Shown here piece by piece: positions 52,420 through 62,269 of a stretch of 64,000 nucleotides of DNA (position 1 is its first letter; each line of letters begins with the position of its first letter). Origin of the DNA: Pseudomonas sp. G.S.17 (GTDB lineage: Bacteria > Pseudomonadota > Gammaproteobacteria > Pseudomonadales > Pseudomonadaceae); assembly GCF_038096165.1 (NCBI RefSeq), contig NZ_CP151076.1, positions 2,353,501 through 2,417,500 on the forward strand. Direction: 5' to 3'. Position numbers and translations under genes: made by a program. Below the pieces are notes generated by a model. It had not been told where the DNA came from. It saw only the letters and a list, made by a program, of their open reading frames with translations, and did no database searches.

Positions 52420-53811
52420 TCAAACCAACGCCTTAACCTGCCGACACTCCAGACTCAAACTCGCGCCACCCAATGAGCTGGTGCCGATGTGCAGCGTAAA
52501 GCCGTGCAGGTTGACGATCGCCGCGACGATGGACAAGCCCAGGCCGAAGCCGCTTTGCTGATTGCCGTTTTCACTGCGATAGAAACGTCGGAATACCGCT
52601 TTGCGTTCCGCTTCAGGAATGCCGGGGCCGGAGTCTTCCACGGTAATGCAGGTGCTGCCGCCTTCGGCGCGTGCGCCAAGAGTGACGCTGCCGCCCGGTG
52701 GTGTGAACTTGATCGAGTTGCTCAACAGATTGGCCAGCGCTTCAAACAGCAGGGCGTGATCACCGAGCAATGGCGGCAGGTCGTCGTCCACCTGTAAATA
52801 CAGGCTGACACCGCCTTCTTCGGCCAGCGGCAAGTAGAAATCATGCACTTCCTGCAATAGAGGCTTGGGCTCCAGTTCGACGAATGCCGAGCGTCGTTGA
52901 TGATCTTCCAGCTCTGAAATTCGCAGCAAGCCACGAAAGCGTGCCATCAGCGTGTCGGCTTCGGCGATGACTTGATCCATTTGCGTGGCGACCAGGGAAT
53001 CTTCCGGCGACTGCTGCTGAATGCGGTACAGCTGCGCACGCAGGCGGGTCAACGGCGTGCGCAGGTCGTGGGCAATGTTGTCGCAGACGCCCTTGACCTC
53101 GTTCATCAGTTTTTCGATGCGGTCGAGCATGGCGTTGACGATCACGGCCAGCATGTCCAGCTCATCGCGACGGGTTGAAACCGGCAGGCGGCGGGTAAGG
53201 TCCCCGGCGACGATGGCTTCGGCGCTGGCCTGAATGCCGCGAATGCGCCGCAACGGGCGGCGCCGTAGCAAATGCCAGCCGGCAATGCCGGGAATAATCG
53301 TCAGCGACAAACCCCAGAGCAGAGCATGCAATATCAGCGTGGTGACGGCGAACAGCGAACCGTTGTCGCGCACCAGCACCAGCCAGTGTCCGTCCAGGGT
53401 TCGGCTGGCGACTGCATCGCAACTGTCGCGCGGCATGTCGGGGTCATCGGAGTCGACGCAGTTGTTGAGTTCGTGAATCGTGCCGTCCAGCGGCAGACTG
53501 GCCGGGATGTTGCGGATCGGTCCGGCCAATGGCTGCAACCGAGCGTCGAACAGGCCGTAGGCGTCCACGGCGCGCATGTCGAAAGTCATGCTGGTGGCCA
53601 GCGCTTCGACCAGTTGTTCGCCCTGGAAGCGGGCGAACAGTTGTTGGCGTTGCATGAGCGAGTGGCGGGCCAGGTTGTCGAGATAGCTGGTGACTTCCCA
53701 GTACACCACGCCGATCAGGGTGCAGCTCCAGGCTACGAAGAGAAAACTGTACAGCGCCAGCAAGCGGCTGCTGGATGAACGCCAGCCGTTAGACGGGTTC
53801 AGCAATGACAT
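52420..53811 (-). CDS. Sensor histidine kinase
   Basis: The 463-residue kinase has two membrane spans (near residues 15-38 and 158-180) around a periplasmic sensor of about 120 residues that contains two cysteines in NNCVDSDDPDMPRDSCD. A HAMP domain (RRIRGIQASAEAIVAGDLTR) follows, then the phosphoacceptor NIAHDLRTPLTRLRAQ and the ATPase with NLLSNSIKF, DSGPGIPEAER and GFGLGLSIV. It overlaps its response regulator gene by 23 bases. The signal is unknown. Confidence 0.92.
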   Translation of the reverse strand: MSLLNPSNGWRSSSSRLLALYSFLFVAWSCTLIGVVYWEVTSYLDNLARHSLMQRQQLFARFQGEQLVEALATSMTFDMRAVDAYGLFDARLQPLAGPIRNIPASLPLDGTIHELNNCVDSDDPDMPRDSCDAVASRTLDGHWLVLVRDNGSLFAVTTLILHALLWGLSLTIIPGIAGWHLLRRRPLRRIRGIQASAEAIVAGDLTRRLPVSTRRDELDMLAVIVNAMLDRIEKLMNEVKGVCDNIAHDLRTPLTRLRAQLYRIQQQSPEDSLVATQMDQVIAEADTLMARFRGLLRISELEDHQRRSAFVELEPKPLLQEVHDFYLPLAEEGGVSLYLQVDDDLPPLLGDHALLFEALANLLSNSIKFTPPGGSVTLGARAEGGSTCITVEDSGPGIPEAERKAVFRRFYRSENGNQQSGFGLGLSIVAAIVNLHGFTLHIGTSSLGGASLSLECRQVKALV

Positions 53812-54472
53812 AGCCCGAGCCTCGCACGGTTCGAATCAGCGGGGTCATGCCGGGTGGATCGAGTTTCTTGCGCAAGCGACCGATGTGGACGTCGATCAGG
53901 TTGGTGCCCGGATCGAAGTGATAACCCCAGACTTCTTCGAAGATCATCATCCGGGTGATGATCTGCCCGCTGTTGCGCATCATGAATTCCAGCAGCTTGT
54001 ACTCGGTGGGCAGCAACGTCAGCGGCTGCTTGCCGCGACTGGCTTCGCGCTTGATCAGGTTCAGCTCAAGATCGGCGACCCGCAGCACGGTTTCCGAGGC
54101 CGCCACCGGATTACGTCGGCGCAGCAGGACTTCAACGCGCGCGGCCATTTCGTCGGAGGCAAAGGGTTTGGCCAGGTAATCATCGCCACCGGCACGCAGG
54201 CCGCGTACCCGTTCGTCCACATCGGAAAGGGCGCTGATCATCAGGATCGGGGTATAGATGCCTTGAGCGCGCAAGGTGGTGACAATCGCCAGGCCGTCGA
54301 CTTCCGGCAGCATGCGATCCAGGGTGATCAGGTCATAGTCACCGCTGACCGCCCGCGCCAGGCCTTCGCGGCCATTGTCGACCCAGTCCACGTCAAGTCC
54401 GTGGCTGCTCAGTTCGGCAACGATTTCCTGTGCCGTGACGGCGTCGTCTTCGATGGTCAGAATTCGGGTCAT
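53789..54472 (-). CDS. OmpR-family response regulator
   Basis: The 227-residue regulator has a receiver domain with the acidic pair in TIEDD, the phosphoacceptor Asp in ITLDRMLPEVDG, and Lys in DYLAKPF. The winged-helix effector (LLPTEYKLLEFMMRNSGQII; VDVHIGRLRKKLDPP) is OmpR type. It is expressed with the kinase downstream. A target gene cannot be told; the adjacent FNT gene is a candidate. Confidence 0.93.
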   Translation of the reverse strand: MTRILTIEDDAVTAQEIVAELSSHGLDVDWVDNGREGLARAVSGDYDLITLDRMLPEVDGLAIVTTLRAQGIYTPILMISALSDVDERVRGLRAGGDDYLAKPFASDEMAARVEVLLRRRNPVAASETVLRVADLELNLIKREASRGKQPLTLLPTEYKLLEFMMRNSGQIITRMMIFEEVWGYHFDPGTNLIDVHIGRLRKKLDPPGMTPLIRTVRGSGYVIAEPV

Positions 54473-54574
54473 GTTGCCTGCCTGAAAGGGTTACGGCCAA
54501 AGCCGTATTCTGCCTGCAAACCCGGGCCCGGTTTCTGAAAAGATTTTCATGTGCCGGGCCTGTCCTTCTGAACG

Positions 54575-55486
54575 TTAACCGGCAGCCTGATCCTGCTCAT
54601 CCTGCTGCTTCTTGGCCAGCGCCCTGGCTTTGCGGTCGCGTTCCATTTTCGCGGTGGTGTCGTTCTCGCTGCGGATCTGCGCATGGCTGATCAGGGCGAA
54701 GATAAAGCTGCCGCCGATGATATTGCCCGCCAGAGTTGGCCCGGCAAATACCAGCCAGAAGTCATGCCAGGACAGCTCGCCGGCGAACACCAGATACCCG
54801 GCTTCAGCGGAACCCACCACGATGTGGGTGAAGTCGCCCAGGGCCATCAGGTAAGTGATGAGAATGATGATCCAGATCTTCGCCGACTCCATGGAAGCAA
54901 TCATCCATACCATAGTGGCGATCATCCAGCCGGACACGATGCCTTTGGAAAACATGTGCGTGACGTCGTTTTCCATGACCTTGCGGCCGATTTCCAGAAA
55001 GGCTTCGTCGGTCTTGGTATCGAAAATCGGCAAATGCAGCATCACGTAGGCAACCAGCAGTGTGCCGCACAGATTGCCCACCAGCACCACGCCCCACAAT
55101 CGCAGCAAGCGCCCGAAATTGGCCAGCGTCGGTTTGCTCATCACTGGCAGTACCGCCGTGATGGTGTTTTCAGTGAACAGTTGCTGACGGGCCAGAATCA
55201 CCGCGAGGAACCCGGCGCAATAACCCAGGCTGGCAATCACGTGACTGGCCTCGACATCCGCCAACCGGGATTTGAACAAACCCATGGCCATCAGCGACAG
55301 GCCCATGGTCAGGCCCGCAGCCAGTGCCGACCACCAGAGCGCGGCAACGCTGCGCTCCAGTTCGTGATCGCCCTGGATACGGATAGTCTCGTGGAGTACC
55401 GCTGCGCGGGGCGGCTGGTTTTTATCGACTTCGCGCTCTTCTTCAGCGGACAGACCCGGGGTCTTGCCTTCTGTGTGCTCTTGCAT
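54575..55486 (-). CDS. Formate/nitrite transporter (FNT) family protein
   Basis: The 303-residue protein has a cytoplasmic N-terminus of about 45 residues, six spans and a charged C-terminus rich in Lys, Gln and Asp (KQQDEQDQAAG). It matches the YfdC branch of the FNT family. GMSLMAMGLFKSRLAD and HIVVGSAEAGYLVFAGEL are family segments. Such channels pass small monovalent anions; the ion is unknown here. AAGGAA precedes the ATG. It may be expressed with the two-component genes 102 bases downstream. Confidence 0.85.
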   Translation of the reverse strand: MQEHTEGKTPGLSAEEEREVDKNQPPRAAVLHETIRIQGDHELERSVAALWWSALAAGLTMGLSLMAMGLFKSRLADVEASHVIASLGYCAGFLAVILARQQLFTENTITAVLPVMSKPTLANFGRLLRLWGVVLVGNLCGTLLVAYVMLHLPIFDTKTDEAFLEIGRKVMENDVTHMFSKGIVSGWMIATMVWMIASMESAKIWIIILITYLMALGDFTHIVVGSAEAGYLVFAGELSWHDFWLVFAGPTLAGNIIGGSFIFALISHAQIRSENDTTAKMERDRKARALAKKQQDEQDQAAG

Positions 55487-55627
55487 ACGACTTCCTTGGT
55501 GCTAATGGGGCTAGACGCGGGTAGGGCACAGACAGATGAATGCTGCGCCGGGCTGCTGGTTAAGACACAATTCACCGCCCATCGTTCGACCCTGAACGAT
55601 GCCCAATCCATAAAAAGGAGAACTGTT

Positions 55628-56107
55628 TTGACCCTCGAAATCCGCGAAGCGACCCGGGCCGATGCCAAGGTCATTCTGGGCTTTATCACTGAACTGGCGA
55701 TTTACGAAAAAGCCGAGCACGAAGTGCTGACCAGCGTGACGGAGATCGAGCGTAGCCTGTTCGACGAGCCATCCCCGGCCAAGGCGTTGATCTGCCTGCT
55801 GGACGATGAACCCATCGGCTTTGCTGTGTATTTCCTCAGTTATTCCACCTGGCTGGGCCGCAAGGGGTTGTATCTGGAGGACCTGTTTGTCTCTGCGCAA
55901 CATCGCGGCGTCGGTGCAGGCAAGGCGCTGTTGCGGCAGCTGGCCAGAATCGCTTACGACAGCGGCTGCGGGCGCTTCGAGTGGAGTGTGCTGGACTGGA
56001 ATCAACCGGCCATCGACTTCTATAAATCCATCGGCGCACAGCCGCAGGATGAGTGGGTGCGCTATCGCCTTGAAGGCGAGACGTTGAAGCGTTTTGCGTT
56101 GGGTTGA
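55628..56107 (+). CDS. GNAT family N-acetyltransferase
   Basis: The 159-residue protein is a GNAT of the diamine acetyltransferase-like branch: TLEIREATRADAKVILGFI at the start, YLEDLFVSAQHRGVGAGKALL (acetyl-CoA loop) and VLDWNQPAIDFYKSIGAQ. The best start is a TTG at 55628, eight bases after AAGGAGA; no ATG is placed well. It is divergent from the FNT gene. The amine substrate is unknown. Confidence 0.82.
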   Translation: MTLEIREATRADAKVILGFITELAIYEKAEHEVLTSVTEIERSLFDEPSPAKALICLLDDEPIGFAVYFLSYSTWLGRKGLYLEDLFVSAQHRGVGAGKALLRQLARIAYDSGCGRFEWSVLDWNQPAIDFYKSIGAQPQDEWVRYRLEGETLKRFALG

Positions 56108-56126
56108 GTGGCAACGCACAACCTTT

Positions 56127-56216
56127 TGTAGGAGCGAGCTTGCTCGCGAAGGCGGATGATCATGCTGAATCTTTCGAACCTGAAATACCGCCTTCGCAAG
56201 CAAGCTTGCTCCCACA
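56127..56216. repeat. BIME: GTAGGAGCGAGCTTGCTCGC family
   Basis: TGTAGGAGCGAGCTTGCTCG and its complement (with GCAAGCAAGCTTGCTCC) flank a 40-base loop. This REP head differs from others in the window. It sits between the convergent GNAT and pncA genes. Confidence 0.9.
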
Positions 56217-56229
56217 GGTTTTGCATCTG

Positions 56230-56868
56230 CTAATTCAGCAACTCGCTGCTATCAATGCGCGTCACACCCGCTGCGAGCATGTCCTGCCAGGCTTTGTCGA
56301 GGGAACCATTCATGTCGATGGCGCGGCAGGCGTCTTCGATGACTACCGTGGTAAAGCCTGCGGCCCGTGCGTCCAGTGCTGACCAGGCCACGCAAAAATC
56401 CAGGGCGAGGCCGACCACGAAGACACTCTGCACGCCGCGTTCCTTCAAGTAACTAGCCAGACCTGTCGGTGTGCTGCGGTCGGCTTCGAGAAAGGCCGAA
56501 TAGCTGTCGATATGCGGGTTGCAGCCCTTGCGCAGGATCAACTGCGCGTGAGGCAGGTCGAGATCCGCGTGTAATAGCGCGCCATGATTGCCCTGCACGC
56601 AATGGTCCGGCCACAGGGTTTGCGCGCCGTAGGGCAGGGTGGTGCTTTCGAAAGGCAGGCGGCCGGGGTGGCTGGAAGCGAACGAAATGTGCCCGGACGG
56701 GTGCCAGTCCTGAGTGATGACCACGCCGCGAAATTGCTCGCCCAGACGATTGATCAGCGGCACCAGCGCATCGCCATCGGCAACCGCCAACGCGCCGCCG
56801 GGCATGAAGTCATATTGCATGTCGATGACCAGCAGGACGCTGTCGAGGTCGAATCGAGACTGGGTCAT
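56230..56868 (-). CDS. pncA: Nicotinamidase
   Basis: PncA hydrolyses nicotinamide to nicotinic acid for NAD recycling. The 212-residue protein shows the isochorismatase-type triad: Asp in LVIDMQYDFMPGGAL, Lys in LILRKGCNPH and Cys in VGLALDFCVAW. Metal ligands are expected from TQDWHPSGHISF (Asp and two His). AAGGAGC precedes the ATG. It is a single gene flanked by REP elements. Confidence 0.93.
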   Translation of the reverse strand: MTQSRFDLDSVLLVIDMQYDFMPGGALAVADGDALVPLINRLGEQFRGVVITQDWHPSGHISFASSHPGRLPFESTTLPYGAQTLWPDHCVQGNHGALLHADLDLPHAQLILRKGCNPHIDSYSAFLEADRSTPTGLASYLKERGVQSVFVVGLALDFCVAWSALDARAAGFTTVVIEDACRAIDMNGSLDKAWQDMLAAGVTRIDSSELLN

Positions 56869-56897
56869 GGTGAAGCTCCTTGGTAATCGTCACAATT

Positions 56898-56990
56898 TGT
56901 GGGAGCGAGGCTTGCCCGCGAAGAGGTCGGGACATTCACAGTATCTTCCTGAACTGGAAAATCGCCTTCGCGGGCAAGCCCTGCTCCAAC
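56898..56990. repeat. BIME: GTGGGAGCGAGG / GTTGGAGC family
   Basis: TGTGGGAGCGAGGCTTGCCC is mirrored by CGGGCAAGCCCTGCTCCAAC with a few differences around a 40-base loop. It lies between pncA and the dehydrogenase gene on the same strand. Confidence 0.85.
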
Positions 56991-57003
56991 AGGGTCTGAG
57001 GTA

Positions 57004-57969
57004 TCAGGCAAACACCCGAATCGGCTCCCCGGCATCCCAGGCCTGGATATCCTCGATCATCTGACTGAAGAACGTGCGGTAGTTATTTTCGGTCACGTAG
57101 CCGATGTGCGGGGTGGCGAGCACATTGTCCAGGGTGCGGAACGGGTGCTCGGCGGGCAGCGGTTCGATGGCGAACACATCCAGCGCGGCACCGGCGATAC
57201 GGCGTTGTTGCAGGGTTTCAATCAATGCTGCCTCGTCGACAATCGGCCCGCGCGCGGTGTTGATCAGGTAGGCGCCGGGCTTCATCCAGCTCAAGGCCTG
57301 CGCATCCACCAGCCCGCGACTGCGATCGCTGAGGACCAGATGCACCGAAAGCACGTCGGACTGTTCGAACAATTGCTGCTTGCTGACATAGGTCACGCCG
57401 GATTCGGCAGCCGCTTCGGCCGTGAGGTTTTCGCTCCAGGCAATCACCTGCATGCCGAACGCCTGGCCGTAGCGGGCGATCCACTTGCCGATGCTGCCCA
57501 GGCCGAGGATGCCCAGCGTCTTGCCATGCAGGTCGCTGCCCAGGCCGATTTGCCACTGGCCGCTGCGCAGGGAATTGGCTTCATCCACCAGATTGCGGGT
57601 GATGCCCATGATCAACGCCCAGGTCAGTTCCGGGGCAGCATGTTTGTAGCTGTCGGTGCCGCACACCTGGATGCCGAGCTTGCCGGCCGCCTTGACGTCA
57701 ATCGCAGCGTTGCGCATACCGCCGGTGACCAGCAATTTCAGGTGCGGCAGCTGGCTGAGCAGGGCTTCATCGAAGATGCTGCGTTCGCGCATCACGCAAA
57801 TGACATCGAATGCCTGCAAACGCGCGGCCATGCTGTCCGTGTCGGTCGGGAATTCGTGGAGGAAAGTGACTTCGCCAATGCTGTTCAATACCGACCAGTC
57901 CACGACGTCGCTGGCCACCGACTGCCAGTCATCGAGTACCGCAATTCTCGCGGGAGAGCGTTGAGTCAT
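57004..57969 (-). CDS. D-2-hydroxyacid dehydrogenase family protein
   Basis: The 321-residue NAD(P)-dependent reductase has the Rossmann motif GLGSIGKW (near residue 156), then catalytic Arg in NTARGPIVDEAAL, Glu in DVFAIEPLP and His in ATPHIGYVT. It probably reduces a 2-keto acid such as glyoxylate or hydroxypyruvate. GAGGCG precedes the ATG. It stands alone between REP and DUF1345 genes; the substrate is not told by context. Confidence 0.88.
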   Translation of the reverse strand: MTQRSPARIAVLDDWQSVASDVVDWSVLNSIGEVTFLHEFPTDTDSMAARLQAFDVICVMRERSIFDEALLSQLPHLKLLVTGGMRNAAIDVKAAGKLGIQVCGTDSYKHAAPELTWALIMGITRNLVDEANSLRSGQWQIGLGSDLHGKTLGILGLGSIGKWIARYGQAFGMQVIAWSENLTAEAAAESGVTYVSKQQLFEQSDVLSVHLVLSDRSRGLVDAQALSWMKPGAYLINTARGPIVDEAALIETLQQRRIAGAALDVFAIEPLPAEHPFRTLDNVLATPHIGYVTENNYRTFFSQMIEDIQAWDAGEPIRVFA

Positions 57970-58089
57970 TTGGTGATCGCCTCGCTAAAGCAAAGGAAAG
58001 GTTTTTAGGGTTGTGCGCTTACCTTACCGCCGACCGCCGGCGCGGGAAACAAGATGTTGCGCCGAGCGACTCTTTAGCCCGTTAGCGGC

Positions 58090-58743
58090 TCAGCCAAACA
58101 GTCCGGCAGCAATATTGATGGAAAAACCGAGAATCGCCGTATTGAAGACGAAGCCGATCAGGCATTGAGACAACACAGTCTTGCGCAGCCCATGGGTCGC
58201 CACGCCTACGTCGGAAGTCTGCACCGCCACGCTGAGGGTGAAGGAGAAATACAGGAAGTCCCAATAATCCGGATGCAATTCGCCGTCGGCGAAGCGCAAC
58301 GCCGGTTCCTTACCTTTCCAGGTGTAGAACAGCCGTGCGTAATGCAGGCTGAAAATCACCCCGGTGACCAGCCACGAACCGACAATGGTCAAACCAGTGA
58401 ACGCGTAGTGCATGGCGCGGGCGTCAGCGGTCATCTCCTTGCTGCCGGCCAGCTCCAGGGTAATTGCTGCGAGGCTGGCCAGAGCGGCAATGCATACGGT
58501 GAACAGCACCTGACTGGCGTTTTCGTCTTCGATCAGGGAAATCCGCTCGACGTCTTCGGCATTGGTGCGAAAGGTGCGCAGCATGATCAGCCCCAAATAA
58601 ATCCACACCCCAACGTTCCAGGCGATCAGGCATTTAGTGGTCAGGGAAATGTCCGGCGTAAGGATCGCCGACGCGAAACCGCTGATCAGGCCCAGGCCTG
58701 CGGCGATGCTCAAACGAGGGTGAGTGTGAGCGATATGGGACAT
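58090..58743 (-). CDS. DUF1345-family membrane protein
   Basis: The 217-residue protein has about five hydrophobic segments. The conserved stretch [20 protein letters not shown] and [20 protein letters not shown] is typical of DUF1345. The start at 58743 ([11 protein letters not shown]) lacks a good ribosome site; the frame continues to 58890 without one. A function is not known to me. It ends 120 bases from the dehydrogenase gene start. Confidence 0.78.
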   Translation of the reverse strand: MSHIAHTHPRLSIAAGLGLISGFASAILTPDISLTTKCLIAWNVGVWIYLGLIMLRTFRTNAEDVERISLIEDENASQVLFTVCIAALASLAAITLELAGSKEMTADARAMHYAFTGLTIVGSWLVTGVIFSLHYARLFYTWKGKEPALRFADGELHPDYWDFLYFSFTLSVAVQTSDVGVATHGLRKTVLSQCLIGFVFNTAILGFSINIAAGLFG

Positions 58744-58927
58744 GGCAGGGCATCGAGACGAAAGGTTCGCAAACCTTAGCACGGCCGTTGCGTGGTTATA
58801 AAAAGACGGCGCGCAAGGGGGTTGCGCGCCGCGTGCCAGCTTGGCAAATTTTTGATAAAAGGGCGCGCCCCGGTTTCGCGCGACAAACATCCGGTTCCGT
58901 AGGAACGGGGTGGGGTTATTTATGGAA

Positions 58928-60280
58928 TCAACGCACCAGGCACGGCTGCTTGTTATTGAATTTCCAGTCCGGAATCAGGAACTGCATGGCCACGCTGTCG
59001 TCTCGTGCGCCGAGGCCCATGCCTTTATAGAGTTCGTGGGCCTTGTGCACCTGATCCATGTCCAATTCGACGCCCAGGCCGGGTTTTTTCGGCACCTGCA
59101 CGCAGCCGCCGACGATCTGCAACGGCGCTTTGGTCAGGCGCTGGCCGTCCTGCCAGATCCAGTGGGTGTCGATAGCGGTGATATTGCCCGGTGCCGCCGC
59201 CGCCACGTGGGTGAACATTGCCAGGGAAATATCGAAGTGATTGTTGGAGTGCGAGCCCCAGGTCAGGCCCCATTCGTTGCACATCTGCGCAACACGGACC
59301 GAACCCTGCATGGTCCAGAAGTGCGGGTCGGCCAGTGGAATATCCACCGATTGCAGCTGAATCGCGTGGCCCATTTCCCGCCAGTCGGTGGCGATCATGT
59401 TGGTCGCTGTCTTCAGGCCCGTTGCCCGGCGGAATTCAGCCATGACTTCACGACCCGAATAGCCGTTTTCCGCGCCGCAGGGGTCTTCGGCATAAGCCAG
59501 CACGTGATGCTGATCCCGGCATAGGCGAATCGCTTCTTTCAGCGACCATGCGCCATTCGGATCAAGGGTGATGCGCGCCTCGGGGAAGCGTTCGGCCAGT
59601 GCGGTAACCGCCTGGATTTCGTCGTCGCCGCTGAGCACGCCGCCCTTGAGCTTGAAGTCCTGGAAGCCATAGCGCTGATGCGCGGCTTCGGCCAGACGCA
59701 CCACGGCATCGGCGGTCAGGGCTTTTTCGTGACGTAGACGGAACCAGTCGTTATCGGCATCAGGCTCGCCGCGATAGGCCAGATCCGTCTGGTTGCGGTC
59801 GCCGACGTAGAACAGATAACCGAGCATTTTCACTTCGTCGCGTTGCTGACCTTCGCCCAGCAAGGCGGCGACCGGAACGTCCAGATATTGACCCAGCAGG
59901 TCGAGCAGGGCGGCTTCGATACCGGTAACCGCATGAATCGTCACGCGCAGGTCGAAAGTCTGCTGGCCACGACCGCCGGCATCGCGCTCGGCGAAAGCCT
60001 GGCGCACAGAGTTGAGGATTTTCTGATAGTTGCCGATGGTGCTGCCGACCACCAGTTGCCGAGCGTCTTCCAGAGTCTGACGAATGCGTTCGCCGCCGGG
60101 CACTTCGCCGACACCGGTGTGCCCGGCGTTGTCCTTGAGAATCACGATATTGCGGGTGAAAAACGGCCCGTGGGCACCGCTCAGATTGAGCAGCATGCCA
60201 TCGTGACCGGCCACTGGAATCACTTGCATGCTGGTGATGACAGGTGCTTTGTTGACGGTCTGGTTGTTCAGCGTATTCAT
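58928..60280 (-). CDS. gudD: Glucarate dehydratase
   Basis: GudD dehydrates D-glucarate (and idarate) to 5-keto-4-deoxyglucarate. The 450-residue enolase-superfamily protein has KLKGGV (Lys base), metal ligands in [10 protein letters not shown], and [19 protein letters not shown] carrying the catalytic His. AAGGA precedes the ATG. It sits with a truncated transporter gene upstream on the same strand, divergent from a FadR-type regulator, and with cdaR and glycerate kinase, the usual glucarate/glycerate setting. Confidence 0.95.
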   Translation of the reverse strand: MNTLNNQTVNKAPVITSMQVIPVAGHDGMLLNLSGAHGPFFTRNIVILKDNAGHTGVGEVPGGERIRQTLEDARQLVVGSTIGNYQKILNSVRQAFAERDAGGRGQQTFDLRVTIHAVTGIEAALLDLLGQYLDVPVAALLGEGQQRDEVKMLGYLFYVGDRNQTDLAYRGEPDADNDWFRLRHEKALTADAVVRLAEAAHQRYGFQDFKLKGGVLSGDDEIQAVTALAERFPEARITLDPNGAWSLKEAIRLCRDQHHVLAYAEDPCGAENGYSGREVMAEFRRATGLKTATNMIATDWREMGHAIQLQSVDIPLADPHFWTMQGSVRVAQMCNEWGLTWGSHSNNHFDISLAMFTHVAAAAPGNITAIDTHWIWQDGQRLTKAPLQIVGGCVQVPKKPGLGVELDMDQVHKAHELYKGMGLGARDDSVAMQFLIPDWKFNNKQPCLVR

Positions 60281-60310
60281 GTTTGAGTCCTTAAAAGTCG
60301 TGGCGCACGA

Positions 60311-60856
60311 TCAGTAGTGGGCAGCCGGTGCCAGATGGGTCACAGGTGCGGCTTGGGTAACCTTGGGCGTATTGCGCGATGACCATGCGTCCTGTTCCTC
60401 GCGGGCCTTACCGCGCTCGACGCCCGGCAGCCCGCGGGTGAAGTGATAGATAGCGCCAGAGACGAATACGGCTAAAGTGACGTCGAGCAGCAAGCGCAGG
60501 AGATAGAAGTGGGTTTCGTTCTGGATGAACGCCATGCAGGCGGCGACGGTGCCCCAGGTGAGCATGATGCGCGTCAGCCAGATACGGGCGCCGACTTTTT
60601 GCAGGAGGATATTGGAAGGGACTTCGAACAGCGCGTAACCGATGAAGAACAGTCCGGCACCAAATCCGTAGGCGGCGGCACCGATGCCCAGATCGTGTTC
60701 CATGTGCGAACGCACGAAGCCGATGTTCACCCGGTCGATGTAATTGACGATAAACATGATGACGAACAGTGGCAGGACATGACGCTTTACTTTCGATACC
60801 GCCGAAAGCAAAGCCGAATCCGCGCCGTCACTCACCCTGGTATTGGATGTGTTCAC
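60311..60856 (-). pseudogene. Truncated MFS transporter of the glucarate (GudP) type
   Basis: A frame of 181 residues encodes the first four spans of an MFS anion:cation symporter (LPLFVIMFIVNYIDRVNIGF; GFGAGLFFIGYALFEVPSNI), a divergent fourth span and the ERGKA turn, then a short charged tail (REEQDAWSSRNTPK). Members of the family have about 430-450 residues and twelve spans, so about 260 residues are missing by an apparently in-frame deletion. The GTG at 60856 follows GGGAG. It should normally import glucarate for GudD. It cannot form a standard transporter alone. Confidence 0.82.
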
Positions 60857-61256
60857 AGGTGAATCTCCCACTCGTTATTTTTATGCGGGTTATGGGAAAA
60901 CTAGGTTGCTTGGGTTGATAGACATCATACAAGTAAAGACTTGTGACGCAAGGGGTCATCGATTCGGTTTGTCAGATATTTTTGCTGGCAAGGGACGGGT
61001 AGTCACAGGTGGGTCGCTAGAATTACCGCTTTATGCCTGCTTCCATTGGCGTTGCTGGTGGTTGACGGGCTGATTGACGACTCGGCAAAAAAAATTCATC
61101 AAGCGGCTTTTGGGCGTTTTTACGGCGGGTTGATGATTTGTTACTTATCATACAAGCTAGACAAGTCAGCTTGCGTCGCTAGCTCGTCAGACAAGTGCGC
61201 AGTAGTATGTCCTTCAAGCCCATTCCCCGATTTCCGTGTCCAGGACATCTCTTTTC
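60857..61256. promoter_or_regulatory. Divergent control region of the glucarate operon and GntR gene
   Basis: The 400-base region is AT-richer than its flanks and carries repeated ACAAGT-type motifs. ATCATACAAG occurs at 60924-60933 and 61147-61156. ACAAGT-AAAG-ACTTGT forms a palindrome at 60929-60944. AGACAAGT recurs at 61159 and 61189. They are candidate operators for the FadR-type regulator. Confidence 0.6.
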
Positions 61257-61970
61257 ATGCAAGAGCCTATTCGGCCGATTCCCAAGCGCCGGCAACATAA
61301 TCTGGCCACCGATCTGGTCACCGATCTGAGCCAGCGCATTCTTCTTGGCAAGATTCCGCCCGGTCACAAGCTGCCTTCGGAAAGCGAAATCGTCCGCGAG
61401 CACGGGGTCAGCCGCACTGTGGTGCGCGAAGCGATATCGAAATTGCAGGCATCCGGGCTGGTGGAAACCCATCACGGTGTCGGCACGTTCGTCCTGGAGC
61501 GCAGTGATCACACCGGACTGCGCCTGAAAGTCGAAACCGCAGCGAGCGTGCGCGACATCATCGAACTGCGGATCGGCCTGGAAACCCAGGCGGTCGCCTT
61601 GGCGGCGTTGCGCCGCACGGACGAGCAACTGGCCGCCATGCGCCAGGCGCTGGATGATTATCAGGATCTGCTGGCCAAGGAAGACAGCTGCGTGGAGGCG
61701 GACAAACGCTTTCATATGCTGATCGCCGAAGCGACCGGCAATCCGTACTTCGCCGAGATCATGCAGCACCTGGGCAGCGCGATCATTCCCCGCAGCCGCA
61801 TCGCCTCCAGCGAACGCGCGGGCGCCAATCTGGCCCGTCATGGCTATCTGGCCAATCTTGAACATGAAGCGCTGCTGAGCGCCATCCGTCGCCAGGACCC
61901 GGACGCCGCCCGCGCGGCCATGTGGACCCACCTGAGCAACAGCCGCGAAAGGCTCGCGCCGCTGGAGTGA
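61257..61970 (+). CDS. GntR-family regulator (FadR type)
   Basis: The 237-residue repressor has the winged helix at residues 20-85 (LPSESEIVREHGVSRTVVRE; HHGVGTFVLE) and the helical FCD domain, with metal/ligand residues in DIIELRIGLETQAVALAA and ADKRFHMLIAEATGN. The start at 61257 is preferred to the GTG at 61236, on a weak AGGA. Position divergent to gudD suggests it senses glucarate or a breakdown product; that is inference. Confidence 0.88.
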   Translation: MQEPIRPIPKRRQHNLATDLVTDLSQRILLGKIPPGHKLPSESEIVREHGVSRTVVREAISKLQASGLVETHHGVGTFVLERSDHTGLRLKVETAASVRDIIELRIGLETQAVALAALRRTDEQLAAMRQALDDYQDLLAKEDSCVEADKRFHMLIAEATGNPYFAEIMQHLGSAIIPRSRIASSERAGANLARHGYLANLEHEALLSAIRRQDPDAARAAMWTHLSNSRERLAPLE

Positions 61971-61996
61971 AAGCGGACGCTGGCGGCTGGGCTTTT

Positions 61997-62019
61997 GTAG
62001 GACCGGATTCATCCGGGAA
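61997..62019. repeat. Solitary REP half (GTAGGACCGGATTCATCCGG)
   Basis: It follows the GntR stop by 26 bases. The rest of the 299-base gap to cdaR shows no gene or REP arm. Confidence 0.7.
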
Positions 62020-62269
62020 GGCGTCGGTGATGCTGCCGATTATTCAGTGCCTCAGCCAGCCTCTTCTGGGCAAGATAAGGGATTCTCCGCTGAAGAAGGT
62101 GCATCGATAGAGCGGCGCAAGCTGTGACAGGTGCAACGTAATGCATGCGGTGCCAGCACGTTGCCATGTCAATCGCACTCGCATCCAGAATCAGGCAGAC
62201 TCAATGCTCAAATAAAAACCAGCGGCACCTGTATGCACATCATCCTTAGTTCTTCGTCGGGAGCCCGCC

